Below are positions 29,640 to 40,619 of a stretch of DNA of 64,000 nt, piece after piece. Position 1 is the first letter of the stretch. The number at the start of each line of letters is the position of its first letter. The position numbers and the translations under genes are program-made. Below the pieces are notes generated by a model. It was not told where the DNA came from, searched no databases, and was given only the letters and a program-made list of their open reading frames with translations. The stretch is from Sciurus carolinensis (lineage: Eukaryota; Chordata; Mammalia; Rodentia; Sciuridae): NCBI RefSeq assembly GCF_902686445.1, contig NC_062232.1, forward strand, positions 88,894,932 through 88,958,931, written 5' to 3'.

Positions 29640-31440
29640 GCATCTGATGTCCCCCAATCCAAAGTCTCTGGTTCAGCTTCTCTCTGAACTTACATGTCTC
29701 CTACCACTCCGGGGGAAGCGACTTAGACTGTATGTAGCTTTTCTCTACAAGCATTTAGTCAAACTCCCTCTTTTCCACTTTTTTCTTTCCCCACCCAAAT
29801 TTTAGTCCAAATCCTGAGCCTTTCTGGGATTCTGTACATTAGTTGGCTTGCTTCTCATCCGCATCCATCTCTGCATGGACTTGTTTTTTAAACTTTCCAG
29901 ATTGGATAACTACTCTTTCAGCTTTCCATCTTCAAAAAATTTGTCCACACTTCTTATCCTCTTATCTATTATCCTCTGTGTTCTCTTTTTCTGCTGTTGA
30001 TTCTCATGGATTTATACATTTAAAGGTTTTTTCTGTACTCCATTTAGCAAGGTTTAATGAAGAAATAGATGTTTGATATGCTATGCTTAATTGGAATGCT
30101 CTATTATCATAAATTTATAGTGATTCCAGTCTGGCCTTTTGTGTAACTTCTTTGGCAGTACTTAAGTCCTCGGGTTAAGGCATCAAAAAAGTAAATAATA
30201 GAGTTCATTCAAAATTATGGTTTTATCAGATAGGTGCAGGGAAGAGTCAAAGGGCCAAGAGAGTTTGGGACAGTAACAAGATGTTGCAATGATGAACCAT
30301 ATAATATAAACTGAATGAGAATGGAAAAGAAGAAAGAGAGCTGATGGACTGAGAGGAAATTAAGGGTCAATGTACAGGAGTTTCCAATTAAGTTTTCTAA
30401 AAAAGGTCATAGTGGGAATAGTTGAATAAGTAATCAAGAAGGAGAAGAACTCAAACAGTGGGATATTTAAGTTACTAATTTTGGAGATTGAACAGTCATG
30501 GGTGACTGGAATGGTGTAAAGAACAAAATCATTGAATGAGGAACCAAATAACTGGGAGACCAGTTAAATTAGTTGTCCACGTGGATGTTGAAATCACACA
30601 GGATAAAGAGCAAAGTTCATCATACTTGAAGGCAGTGTTCCTTTCAGAGAAGAAAAATAAAAACCAGAAGAGGAGAAATAAGAAGGAGGAGGAAGAGTGG
30701 GAGGAAAAAGAAGAGGAGAAGAAGAAAAGGAACTGATGAACTGAGAGGACTTCTACTCACAGAAAATCCCAAATAACTATGGTTTAAATACATGGATTAT
30801 TTCCTCTCAAGTAGTATCAGGCTTATGGTGTTCTATCCCATGATGTCTTCAGAGATCCAGACTACTTCCAACTTAATGTTCTGACATCAATACAGTATTT
30901 TTCTTCTTCTCATGGTCCAAGAAGATGCTCTAGTGCATCATCTATCACATATGAATTCTAGACAGTAAGGTAAAGGAAGTTTCAAAGAGGCAAAGGACAT
31001 GGACAACTTGCATAAAGGTTTTTAGAAATTGGCACAAAACACTTAAGCTTAAAGCCCACATCCCACTGGCTTGAATTTTTCATACCACTGGCTCAAAAAA
31101 TTCAATTATGATAAAAAATAGGAGACTAGATAATAGGACAGGGGCACAATCAGTAGGCTCTGCCACAGCCCTGGAAATCAAGTATGAGGGGAAAATTGGA
31201 ATAAAGTCTTGTTGATGAAAAAGGAATGTTCCCACCATTAAGTAATGTTCAAAAAATAATCTTAAATTCTTTATGCTTCAATATTGCTTCACTTCCTTTG
31301 AGAAAAAATAAAAGAAGTCCTTGATATTCCTTAGTAGCACTCAGATATGCTGGAACTCAACAGGAACTCAGATAGGCTGAATTGAATAATTAACCCTTTA
31401 AGGTTACCATGAGGTGTGTGAAGTTTCACTCTCATATATG
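29640..31440. other. No supported gene; purine-rich patch inside
   Basis: Mostly unique-looking. 30,640-30,735 is a GA-rich simple stretch (gaggaggaagagtgggagg) that creates a lysine/glutamate-rich chance frame. Confidence 0.45.
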
Positions 31441-31581
31441 ATAATGAGGACTACTGTGGCAACTAAAAATATGCCTCACAAAAGATATTTACATCCTAAT
31501 CTCTGGAACTCATAAATGTTATTTAATGTGTTAAAGAAGGGTACTTACATATGTAATTAAATTAGGAATATTGAGATGGGG

Positions 31582-32044
31582 TGCTGTTTTGGTTGCTTCC
31601 TGCCCTAGGTCTCTAGGGATGGCCAAATACATGATCCCTGCCACTGGATGGATGAAATAAATGGCAGTTTATTAGTCCCACACGCTCACAGCCCAGAGGT
31701 GAAAACTACATGCTATTGAACTTGAGGGAAAAAATAAACCAGAAGAGGCTATGGGAGGCTGACTTTGTAGTAACAAGAGGACAGAGTATTCCCTGGTTCC
31801 CATGGCAGCATGTGATTGCCTTGTTTGAATAATTTTATATCCTGGCAGGAAAGTGAAACCCATTTGGTTGAGGATCAGGTAAGGTATAGCTGAGTCTGGA
31901 TGATAAGAAGACTAGCTGGGTAGAGAACATTTCTTATTGGATGTGGGACATACCAGGCAAGAGCAGAGGAAATCACAATTAGTATTTTCAGGTCCTGTGA
32001 GACTCAAAGATGTCAAGGCAGAACATGATATTTTAGGACTTACA
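31582..32044. mobile_element. Unidentified ~463-bp insertion with TG...CA ends
   Basis: It cuts the MaLR-like LTR between 'attgagatggg' and 'ggaaattatcctgg'. It begins TGCTGTTTTGGTTGC and ends GGACTTACA. On the minus strand an AATAAA lies near the middle. The size and ends suggest a solo LTR, but the family is not recognised and the TSD (ATGGG/ATAGG) is weak. Confidence 0.4.
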
Positions 32045-32110
32045 CTATAGGAAATTATCCTGGATTGCCTGGGTAAACCCTAAATGCAATCCCATATATC
32101 CTTATAAGAG

Positions 32111-32283
32111 GAGTTGGTCCTGGTGGTATGAGCCTGTAATCCCAGCAATTTGAGGCTGATGCAGGAGAATTGAAAGTTCAAGGGCAGCCTCATCAATTTA
32201 GAAAGACCTTGCCTCAAAATACAGTAAAAAGGGCTGGGGATATAGCTGAACCCTAGGTTCAATCCCCAGTAACACAAAAAATG
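32111..32283 (+). mobile_element. MEN SINE with 15-bp TSD
   Basis: GTTGGTCCTGGTGGTATGAG, CTGTAATCCCAGCAATTTG, AGGGCTGGGGATATAGCTGA and GGTTCAATCCCCAGTAAC. TSD ATATCCtTATAAGAG at 32,096-32,110 and ATATCCcTATAAGAG at 32,284-32,298. Confidence 0.9.
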
Positions 32284-32601
32284 ATATCCCTATAAGAGGG
32301 ATGGAAAGGGAAATTAGACATGGTTATAGAAGAGAAGGCAAGGTGATCACAGAGGCAGAGAGATTGGAGTAATACAGCCACAAATCATGGAATGTCAACA
32401 GTCACCAGAAGCTGGTAGAGGCAAGGAAAAGATTATCCCCTGGAGTCCACAGAGATAATGAGATCCTGCCAACACCTTAAATTCAACCCACTGAAACGGA
32501 TTTTGGATTTCTAGTCAGAAGAACTGTGAGAGAATGAATTTGGTTATTTAAGCCACCAAATTTGTAGCAATTTATTACAGAAGCCACAGTAAAACAATAC
32601 A

Positions 32602-32795
32602 GTTACTGACCACTCAGTGTTTACTATGTGTCAGGTACTATACTAATTACTTTACATGCATTATCTCATTAATCCTCACAACAGCCCAAAGAGTAGATGT
32701 TATCATTAGCCTCATTTGACAAATACAGAAGCTGAGGTTTAGGAAGGATAACTTGCCTAATGTCACCCACCACTCAGGGGTAAATTGAGGGAGCT
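32602..32795 (-). mobile_element. MIR SINE, antisense
   Basis: TTTACTATGTGTCAGGTACT, CATTATCTCATTAATCCTCA, AGAAGCTGAGGTTTAGG and ACTTGCCTAATGTCACCC follow the reversed MIR core in order. Confidence 0.8.
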
Positions 32796-33055
32796 TCCCC
32801 AGATCTACACAGCTCTACATTTGTGCTTTTAACTATTACCCATTAGAATATCCATTGGGGGTGAGGCTTGGAAAAGGCTTCTTGAGATAATGGAAAACAA
32901 GATTGAGAAGTTTGAGAGATAAAGGAGAAAACCAAGTCACAAAAAAATACTAGGGAGTAAAACAGAAAATCTCCTGGTGCATAGACTAACAAAGCAATGA
33001 TTTATGTATTCATTCTTCCAATTATTTTGAAAAAATAATTTCAGTTGTTCATGGA
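32796..33055. other. No supported feature
   Basis: Unique-looking sequence without motif support. Confidence 0.45.
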
Positions 33056-33057
33056 CC

Positions 33058-33154
33058 TTTATTTTATTTATTTATATGTGGTGCTGAAGATCGAACCCAG
33101 TGCCTCACACATGCTAGGCAAGCACTCTACCACTGAGTCACAACCCCAGCCCTC
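33058..33154 (-). mobile_element. ID-type SINE, antisense
   Basis: (TTTA)n tail, GTGGTGCTGAAGATCGAACC, CACACATGCTAGGCAAGCAC and CACTGAGTCACAACCCCAGC. Confidence 0.88.
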
Positions 33155-33159
33155 TACAC

Positions 33160-33960
33160 ATTTATCAAGTATGTGCCATGTGCATGGTACTCCACTTTAT
33201 GTGTACATAGAGATGATCAATGACTGAATATTTCCCTTTTGGAACCTTTCTTATCTTCTAGGGGGAACCATAGGGAGTTTTCTTGGGCAACACTGACAAG
33301 AGACAACTGTGCCACCTTCATGCTAAGGATCAACTTGAGCTTTATTCATTCCAACAACCAGCCATCCAGCCAGCCCCCAAATCACTCAAGACTCCCAGTC
33401 AAGGAGGGTCAGAATCAAGAGCAGATCTCTCCGAAGTGATTATCATTTTCCAACATCTCCTAAATCTTGGCACAATCCTAGGCCTTCCTTAAATCCCCCT
33501 TCCACCTCTGGTCACCTGGTCCTGCACTAGGCTTCTTCCAGCTTTGGAAAGGAGTTTTTGGAACACAGTTTGCCTGAAAGTTCCTTAATACCCAAGAAAG
33601 ACACAGGAACAATTTACAGGCAAGTGCTGTTCTTCACTGCTTGCCCTGCAACAGTTTTCTGAACACCCATACTTCACCCTTGCTGCCTTAATCCACACAT
33701 TCATTAGTTTCTGCTGATGAAACCAATCAAGTTGGAATAGATGAATACAGCCATGGGTATGCATGAGCTTGGTCTACTTCCCAGTATGTAGACTGTCTTA
33801 TGATAAAGCTTTCATGAATACATTGCATTGCAAAAGCTGGAAACGCATACAAATTGACCTTTTATCATCTTAAAAGATCTTTCCTGAGGACTTTCTAAGC
33901 ATAAATGCAATGGAGGAAGTCACAATGGAAAAATATAGATAGATATGACAAAGTCGAAAT
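33160..33960. other. No supported feature
   Basis: Two overlapping short frames near 33,240-33,490 share the same DNA in different frames and have no domain. Treated as chance. Confidence 0.45.
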
Positions 33961-33969
33961 CAAAAACTT

Positions 33970-34330
33970 ACGTGCAATTTTTTTAAATGTAGATATTGCT
34001 GGTGGGTAAGTAAATTGGTACAACTTTCATGGAGGGCAATCTGGTATATGTATTAAAAGCCTTTCAACTGTGCTTGCTATGTCACCCAAGAATCCCACTG
34101 CTAAGAATTTATCCAAAGGAAATAAACATGTATGAACATAAAGATTTTGCTATGGGAATATTTATTTCAGCTTTGATTATATAGTAGAAAGTTGGAAACA
34201 ACCTAAATATCCTCTAATAGAGGGATGATACAGGGATATGATGGAATAGAATGCAAACATTTCAAATCATGTTTTTAAAGAATGTTTGATATCACAGGAA
34301 ATGCTCAGGATATAATTAGCTAAAGAAAGA
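33970..34330 (+). mobile_element. Old L1 ORF2 3' part, sense
   Basis: Reads like the decayed ORF2 C-terminus: tggtacaactttcatggagg, ggcaatctggtatatg, ccactgctaagaatttatcc, agaaagttggaaacaaccta. Confidence 0.7.
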
Positions 34331-34384
34331 ATATAAAACTGTATATATTTTAAATAAAATAAGTAGATGTACTCATTATTTCAA

Positions 34385-34510
34385 AAATATTTATTGAAGA
34401 TCTACTATGTGCTGTGTACAGTGATAGATTCTGGGGATACAGTAATGGGCCAAATAGGCACAGTCTTTGACTTCCTGGAGGAAAAAGACTGGGAGGAAAT
34501 ATACTAAAAT
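34385..34510. mobile_element. Ancient LINE-type repeat fragment
   Basis: AATATTTATTGAAGATCTAC, TATGTGCTGTGTACAGTG and GGGGATACAGTAATGGGCCA form a pattern common to a very old mammalian repeat. Family not assigned. Confidence 0.5.
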
Positions 34511-34649
34511 CCAGATCATTAAAGATACCTATCTTTTGTGGGATTAAGGGAGATTTTAATGTTTTTCTTGATACCTCTGTATATTTTCCATAATTATATA
34601 ATGATTTTATAATGAGAAAAAATGTTATTTAAAAAATGTCTTCTACAAT

Positions 34650-34695
34650 GAAACCCATTATTCTGTATAATTAATATGCACTAATAAAAAAGGAA
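34650..34695 (+). mobile_element. Short L1-like 3' tail
   Basis: TTCTGTATAATTAATATGCA then CTAATAAAAAA resembles the sense tail of the inverted L1 at 27,012-27,072. No clear TSD. Confidence 0.4.
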
Positions 34696-34699
34696 AATT

Positions 34700-35030
34700 G
34701 TTTATTTATGATAATCCTTTATTTGTCATGTCTCTTTATGGAGAAGTAGGCAGCATAATGAGAATGTTAACAGTAGTATTCTCTGAGTGCTATGATTATC
34801 AATGATATATTTTATTTTTGCATTATTTATATTTCCTAAAAATCCTGCAATAAACAGGTATTATATAATAAAAAGATTTAAATTTTTTTAAAAACTGGGC
34901 TTCAAATTCGGGTCAGCTACTAAGCCCTTGTTAAGCCTAATACATAAAAAGCATATTTAATGAACTCTTGATGATTTGGAACACTTCCATATCTTCCCAT
35001 TCAATTGATCCTCTCAAGAGGCCTGTAGCA
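34700..35030. other. AT-rich, no supported feature
   Basis: No motif or frame worth naming. Confidence 0.45.
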
Positions 35031-35142
35031 GGGCTGGGGTTGTGGTTCAGTGGTACAGCACTTGCCTAGCATGTGTGAGGCACTGGTTTCGATTATCAGC
35101 ACCACATTAAAATAAATAAAATAAAGGTACAAAAAATGCAAT
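35031..35142 (+). mobile_element. ID-type SINE
   Basis: GGGCTGGGGTTGTGGTTCAG, CCTAGCATGTGTGAGGCAC and GTTTCGATTATCAGCACCAC, with an AAATAAATAAAATAAAGGTA tail that stops before the usual 'gtccatc' end. Confidence 0.9.
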
Positions 35143-35149
35143 AACATTA

Positions 35150-35470
35150 TTTTTAAAAGGAATGCTGTAGAAATAGGGTAGTGATTACCATATTCATTGT
35201 ATGAATAGATAAAGAGAACCCAAGTGATTGCCCTCAAAAATAGAGTGGGTTTTGGCTAGAATCACAGCAAATGCAAGTTTCAGGACTCTCTTAGCTCCGC
35301 TGTTTCCCTAAAACTCCTGGGAAGGAAAAGAACCACCCAAAACTTGGTACAAATTCTTCTCCAGTTATTTCCCCCATTATCTAGGCCCTTTTGTCACCCT
35401 GCCATTTTTCTTTTCTTTTCTTTTTCTTTTTTACCTCTAGTCTCCCAAAATTTTAGAATCATAGACACAT
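35150..35470. other. No supported feature
   Basis: Unique-looking, with a (TTTTC)n patch near 35,408-35,432. Confidence 0.45.
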
Positions 35471-35474
35471 GCAA

Positions 35475-35664
35475 AGAAGGATGTGGTGGCACACACCTGT
35501 AATCCCAACAGCGCAGGAGGCTGAAACAGGAGAATCCCGAGTTCAAAGGCAGCTTCAGCAACTTAACAAGACCCTGTCTCTAAATAAAAATATAAAAATG
35601 GACTGGGATATGGCTCAGTGGTTAAGCACCCCTGGGTTTAATACCTGGTACCAAAAAAATAAAT
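35475..35664 (+). mobile_element. MEN SINE
   Basis: GGATGTGGTGGCACACACCT, GTAATCCCAACAGC, GACTGGGATATGGCTCAGTGG and GGGTTTAATACCTGGTACC. Confidence 0.92.
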
Positions 35665-35676
35665 ATTGATCCTGAT

Positions 35677-35680
35677 CTCT

Positions 35681-35759
<79 letters not shown>
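35677..35759. repeat. (TC)n(AC)n compound microsatellite
   Basis: A CT-dinucleotide run of about 45 bp passes directly into a CA run of about 35 bp. It lies just after the MEN tail, a common birthplace for microsatellites. Confidence 0.95.
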
Positions 35760-35762
<3 letters not shown>

Positions 35763-35934
35763 ACAGGCACCTCTTTTCTTTCTTTCCTACCTCTTTTGGG
35801 AAGACTGCTAGATGGCTGTTTGATTGAATGAACAAATTAGACCTAATGTCTTCTGGTTTGTAATGACTCATGCCTGAATAGCAAATATTTGTGGTATTTA
35901 CATTTTAACTCAGAAAACACTAAACCCACTGAGC

Positions 35935-36056
35935 ACAGTAGTACATGCCTGTAGTCATAGCACCTGGGAGGCTGAGGCAGGAGGATCACTTGAGCCCAGG
36001 AGTTTGGGGGTCAACCTGGGCAATATAGTAAGACTCCCATCTAAAAAAAAAAAATC
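35935..36056 (+). mobile_element. 7SL-derived monomer (proto-B1/FLAM-like SINE)
   Basis: GGGAGGCTGAGGCAGGAGGA, TCACTTGAGCCCAGGAGTTT and CAACCTGGGCAATATAGTAA keep the 'cttgagcccaggagtt' segment of 7SL RNA that the MEN B1 halves lack. A tail follows, with no ID half. Likely an old, pre-B1 type monomer. Confidence 0.75.
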
Positions 36057-36059
36057 AAA

Positions 36060-36920
36060 GTAACAGTGGGGTTTCAGGCAGCATAGTAAACTAGCAGGAG
36101 GGAGGTTTTTTAGACAGGATCATGCTTTGGCAGCTAGCAAGCTAGCAAAACCTAGGCAAGCTACCTACTCCTACTGAATTTGTGATTAGCCCCATCCTCA
36201 GGCAGTTGGCGCCACTGGAGGGGAGGACTGAGAATACAGGCATACAGTGTCTGGTCCTTCTGACCTCTGTCAGGGGATAGCAGGCTCAGCCAAGTGCAGT
36301 GCCCACACTCAGGAGGAAGTGAAGGAGCCTGATGAGCAGGAATGGGAATGAGTCCCTAGTGGGAAGATTTCCAAACCTTCTGAGAGAAAAACAAATCTAA
36401 TTCCAATTCATTCACGTCCTGTTCCAGCCCCCATCCCCCATAGCTTCCTTGGGTCAATGGCAAATCTGAGCCTTTTGTAGTCAGCATCTTTGCCTTGGAT
36501 CTGGCCTCTGCTTGAGCCTGCTGCTGCTGTTGCTGCCACCACTGCCACTGCTGGTACTGTTGCTGCTGCAGACCACCCTCCATCCATCAGCACAGCTGGC
36601 TTCCCAGTTTGTTGTTAGGCAGAATTGAGATTTTGTTGCTCTGGTTCTGCTTTATACTTCTTTTAGAGTTTGCTCCCTGGGGCCTAGAACTCTTCGCTCC
36701 AGCCACCCACCCCACACCCCCATGACTTTTCCACAAACCTAAAACTGCATTCCTAAGGCATCATTTCTGGAACCAAAGGAACTAAAACTCAGGAGTTAGA
36801 CCAGGCCTGACTTAATGTTGACTGCAGTGGTCCTCTGGTATGATTTTCAGTGGTATCTGGAAAAGATTCCCTGTCTAGAGCTCTATTCCTCAATTGCTTG
36901 TCATAGCAATAATAATAATA
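36060..36920. other. Unique sequence; odd Q/W-rich antisense frame
   Basis: On the minus strand 36,356-36,583 reads MEGGLQQQQYQQWQWWQQQQ, then a stretch with RSKAKMLTTKGSDL. The Q/W run comes from GCAGCAACAG-type triplet repeats. It could be a piece of a processed pseudogene, but I do not recognise the parent and no poly-A or TSD is seen. Confidence 0.3.
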
Positions 36921-37040
36921 ATAACTAATATTTATAAATGATCAAATATGTGCTAGGCACTGTGCTAAGCAATTTATATGCAAACAACATTTAAACCTCA
37001 ATAAAATCTTTGCAGTTGGCATCACTAGGATCCTCATTGT
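36921..37040 (-). mobile_element. MIR SINE fragment, antisense
   Basis: AAATATGTGCTAGGCACTGT, GCTAAGCAATTTATATGC and AACCTCAATAAAATCTTTGC follow the reversed MIR start. A (TAA)n run precedes it. Confidence 0.65.
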
Positions 37041-38294
37041 ACATTTTCCCAGTTCAAGATGGTAGACTGAGCACAAACATTTAAGTCCTCTCCCTCCAGA
37101 GACTTCATTTAAATAATGGCACAGTCATAACCCATCACAACAAAGAGAACAGGAGGTGGGCTGTCAGTGGCTAAGAAATTTAAATAAATTTCTGAAGTCA
37201 GAAAGCAACTGAAGGAATGTTAACTGATAAAGCAGAGTAGAGCAAAAGATGGGTGTAAGCAGTGTGGGGGAAGGACTTCAGCCAAAGAGGAACACCACCT
37301 AACATAGGGAGACTACACATACAAAAGGAATAATAGTGAAAAGTAGGGTGATAGGAGAGTTGGCCCCCCCACCTCCGTCCTTAAATACAATTGACCCAGA
37401 AATCAAGTATTTATTTGCCTGCCTAGAAAGAAATTGAACAAAGTGTCTAGAAAGAATTAGGGTATCTAGTTGGGGGTTACTGCCTTAGAATTAGGCCTTC
37501 TAAAGTTTGGTATTTGGATCCCACCCCAACTCCAAAAGATTAATAAACAGTTCCTCTTCCATCATCCTTAAGCAAAAATAGGCCCGTTGTCAAGGTCTGG
37601 TTAAATATACCCAGCTCCTAGTCATATTTTCTATATCCTCATTTTAAAAGATGAACAGCAAACAAAAGAACATCAAGTATATGAGGAAAACTGGAACATA
37701 AAAGAGAAATCACAAGAAAAATGGAACAGGCAGAATTAATCCAGAGAACTACAGCTGGCTTTAAATAAAACCCCAAATAGCATCCATAGAGAAATTTGAG
37801 AATATATTACATCCGTAAAACAAGAATGGAATGCTATAAAAAATAAGAACAAAGAATACAATTGAACTTTTCTATAAGATTTTTCAATGTAAACCTTCAA
37901 ATATACTCTTCAGATATTTCAACCACATGAAAGTATTACTTATTTAAAATACACAAATTTAATTTCTCAAAATGATATGTTCATGAAAATAAAAGTATGA
38001 TTCACAAAGTAAAAAATCATAAAAGGAGTATTATTTTCCATTGCTGCATAACAAATTATTACCAGGTTAGTGGCTTAGAACAATTCACATTTTTTATTGC
38101 ACAGGTTCTGTAGGTGAGTAGTCCAAGCATAAGCATAGCCAGTTTCCCTGGTCAGAAACTTACAAGGCTGCGAATCAAGTTGTCCCTAGGATAAATTTTC
38201 ATCTCAGGGTCCTTTTCCAAGATAATTCATATTATTGGCAGAATTCATCTCCTTCAAGTTGTAAGAATGAGACACTTAGAAAATAGTAGTTGTT

Positions 38295-38377
38295 CTTTAG
38301 GGACTAGGGGTATAGCTCAGTGGCAGAGCTTTTGTCTAACCTGCATAATGCCCTGGGTTCCATCCCCGGCACAAAGA
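38295..38377 (+). mobile_element. ID-type SINE, tRNA-like body
   Basis: GGGACTAGGGGTATAGCTCAG and CCTGGGTTCCATCCCCGGCAC. Very tRNA-like, with good A and B boxes, but there is no intact cloverleaf, so not called a tRNA gene. Confidence 0.8.
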
Positions 38378-38501
38378 AGGGAGGTGACTCTTCCTGTAGG
38401 CAGTTCTCACTATGGCTATTTTCTTACTCAAGATGAACCAGAGACTCTCTCTGACTTCTGTCTCTCACTCCTAGACTCTCTTTTAAAGAACATATCAATT
38501 A

Positions 38502-38690
38502 GGCTAGGTGTGAAGGTACATGAATATAATCCCAGCACTTGGGATACTGAAGCAGGAGGTTCATAGGTTCAATGTCAGCCGAGCAACCTAGCAAGACCTC
38601 ATCTCAGAATAATAAAAAGAACTGGGGATGTAGCTCAGTGGAAGAGCACCCCTCAATTCAATTTCAAGTACAAGAAAATTTAAAGAAAGA
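38502..38690 (+). mobile_element. MEN SINE
   Basis: TAGGCTAGGTGTGAAGGTAC, ATAATCCCAGCACTTGGG, ACTGGGGATGTAGCTCAGTG and a degenerate B box. Confidence 0.88.
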
Positions 38691-39685
38691 GTACACCGAT
38701 TAAGTCAAGCATGCCCAGGATAATGTTCTTTTTGAATAACATAAACTAATTTGGGACCTTAATGACATATGCAAAATTCCTTCACCTTTTCCATATAACC
38801 TAATCAGGCAAGTAACATTTCTTCGTATTCATAGGACCCATTCACACTCAAGTGAAAAGAATCATAAAAGGTATATACTCCATGGGGAAGGAATCTTCTG
38901 AGCCATAGTAGAAATCTACATATTACAGAGGAGTGGAAGAGAAATATAAGGAAATCTCCCACAATGAAACATAAAAGATGAGAAATAAAGAAGAGGGAAA
39001 CTAAAGAAAAATTAAAGAGATCCAGTGTCTAATATTCAAATATTAGCAATTCCAGAAAGAAAGAAGGAAGAAAATTTTCAAAGAAGAAACATAAAATTTC
39101 CCAATGTTGATGGAAAACATGAGTTTTCAAACTGAAAAAGCCAACTTAATATCAGGCAGAATTATTTTTTTCAAAATCACATTACCAGCTTTGGGCAGGG
39201 TTTATATGCAGAATACTATAAAATGCTGATGAAGGAAATAAATCTAAATAAATAGAGAGACATACTGTATTCATGGATTGGAAGAATTAATATGGTAAAA
39301 ATTCTCCCAAAGTAATCAATATATTGAATGCAATGTCTATCAAAATCCCAGGAGTTTTCTTGTAGATAAAGATGAGTTTATTCTAAAATTATTAGGGAAA
39401 GGTAAACGAATATAAAAGAGCCAAGACATTATTTTGGGGAAAAGAATAAAGTTAGAGGAATCACACTGAATGATTCTAAGATATATAGAAAGCTAGGTGA
39501 TCAAGATTGCATATTATTGGGAAAGGGACAGGCTAGTAGGTCAATGGGACAAAAGAGAAAGTCCAGAAAGAGACCTATAATAAAATATCTGTGGATAAAG
39601 GGGCAAAGGCAATTTAGTGAAGAAAACAATCTTTTCAACAGATAATATTAAACTATTGGACATCTATTTTTTGAAGAATCTTGGC

Positions 39686-39780
39686 CTGTGGGTATAACTC
39701 AGTGGTAGTGTGCTTGCCTAGTGTGCTTGAGGTCCTGGTTCCATCCACAGCATCATAAAAACAACAACAAACAAATAAAC
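39686..39780 (+). mobile_element. ID-type SINE
   Basis: CCTGTGGGTATAACTCAGTGG, GCCTAGTGTGCTTGAGGTCC and GGTTCCATCCACAGCATC, followed by an (AAC/AAAC)n tail. Confidence 0.82.
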
Positions 39781-39795
39781 AAAAAATTAACCTAA

Positions 39796-39929
39796 GGGGC
39801 TGGGGCTGGGGCTCAGTGGCAGAGTGCTTGCCTAGCATGTGTGAGGCACTGGGTTCGATCCTCAGCACCACATAAAAATAAACAGATAAAATAAGGATGT
39901 GATGTCCATCTACAATTACAAAACTTTTT
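39796..39929 (+). mobile_element. ID-type SINE with 14-bp TSD
   Basis: GGGGCTGGGGCTGGGGCTCAG, CCTAGCATGTGTGAGGCACT, GGGTTCGATCCTCAGCACC and the GATGTCCATCTACAATTAC end. TSD AAAAATTAACCTAA at 39,782-39,795 and 39,930-39,943. Confidence 0.93.
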
Positions 39930-40159
39930 AAAAATTAACCTAAACCTCATAACTTGTATAAGAATAAATTCAAAATATACAGTAGATCTAAATGTAAAAC
40001 CTGAAACTACAAAACTTTTAGAAGAAGACATAAGAAAAATCTTTGGGTTAAGCAAACAGACTTTAGAGAATACCAAAACTTGACCCATAAAAGAAAAAAA
40101 TAGTAAATTAGACTTCATGACATTTAAAACTTTTGCTCTGTGAGAGACATTGTTAAAAG

Positions 40160-40355
40160 TATGAAAGCCAAGCCTGTAATCCCAGCAACTCAGGAGACTG
40201 AGGCAGGAGGCTCACAAATTCCAGACCAGCTTCAGCAACTTAGCAAGTCCTTGAGCAACTTAGTGAGATCCGGTCTCTAAATGAAATTTTGAAAGGGCTG
40301 GGGATGTAGCTCAGTGGTAAAGCACCCTGGTTTCAATCCACGGTAAAAAAGAGAA

Positions 40356-40360
<5 letters not shown>
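40160..40360 (+). mobile_element. MEN SINE, 5'-shortened
   Basis: GCCTGTAATCCCAGCAACTC, CCAGCTTCAGCAACTTAGC, AGGGCTGGGGATGTAGCTCAG and GGTTTCAATCCACGG. Confidence 0.9.

Positions 40361-40362
<2 letters not shown>

Positions 40363-40386
<24 letters not shown>
40363..40386. repeat. (ACAG)n microsatellite
   Basis: Five to six ACAG/GACA units between two MEN SINEs. Confidence 0.85.
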
Positions 40387-40390
40387 ATGG

Positions 40391-40603
40391 AAGCCAGGCA
40401 TAGTGGTGCATACCTGCAATCTCGGCAACTTGAGAAATTGAAAAACTTGAGAGATTGAAGCAGAAGGATCACAAGTTTGAGGCCACCCTGAGAAACTTAT
40501 CAAGACACTGTTTCAAAATAAAAAATAGAAAGGGTTGAAGATGTAGCCTAGTGGTAGAGTGCTCCTGGTTTCAATCATTAGTACCACAAAAGAAAAAAAC
40601 AAG
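40391..40603 (+). mobile_element. MEN SINE with a small internal duplication
   Basis: AAGCCAGGCATAGTGGTGCA, AACTTGAGAAATTG followed by AACTTGAGAGATTG (a near duplicate), GGGTTGAAGATGTAGCCTAG and GGTTTCAATCATTAGTACC. Confidence 0.85.
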
Positions 40604-40619
40604 TATTAACTTAAAAAGT

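Larger units (their letters stand above)
31450..32601 (+). mobile_element. Ancient MaLR-like LTR, split by two insertions
   Basis: Left part: acaaaagatatttacatcct, gtaattaaattaggaatatt. Right part: ggaaattatcctggattgcc, gagattggagtaatacagcc, gtcaccagaagctgg, aactgtgagagaatgaattt, ending gtaaaacaatacag. The order and the end match MLT/MaLR-type LTRs. Interrupted at about 31,582-32,044 and by a MEN SINE at 32,111. Confidence 0.65.
38030..38935. mobile_element. Ancient repeat of unassigned family, inside the old L1
   Basis: TTGCTGCATAACAAATTATT, GGTTAGTGGCTTAGAACAAT at one end and ccatataacctaatcaggca, cattcacactcaagtg towards the other follow a very common old mammalian repeat whose name I do not assign. 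Split by SINEs at 38,295 and 38,502. Confidence 0.5.
37045..40160 (+). mobile_element. Old L1 relic, sense: 5'UTR, ORF1 and ORF2 pieces, much interrupted
   Basis: GTTCAAGATGGTAGACTGAG near 37,053 looks like an old L1 5' start. 37,640-37,900 and 38,950-39,180 resemble ORF1 (ttccagaaagaaagaagg, catgagttttcaaactgaaa). 39,180-39,685 and 39,940-40,150 are ORF2 (catggattggaagaattaat, gactttagagaataccaaaa, acttcatgacatttaaaact). The region between ORF1 and late ORF2 is lost. SINEs and another old repeat lie inside. Confidence 0.65.

Noticed and set aside
38295..38377. tRNA-like sequence that might be a tRNA gene
   Set aside because: A and B boxes are present but no full cloverleaf with paired acceptor stem could be drawn, and it belongs to the abundant ID SINE type.
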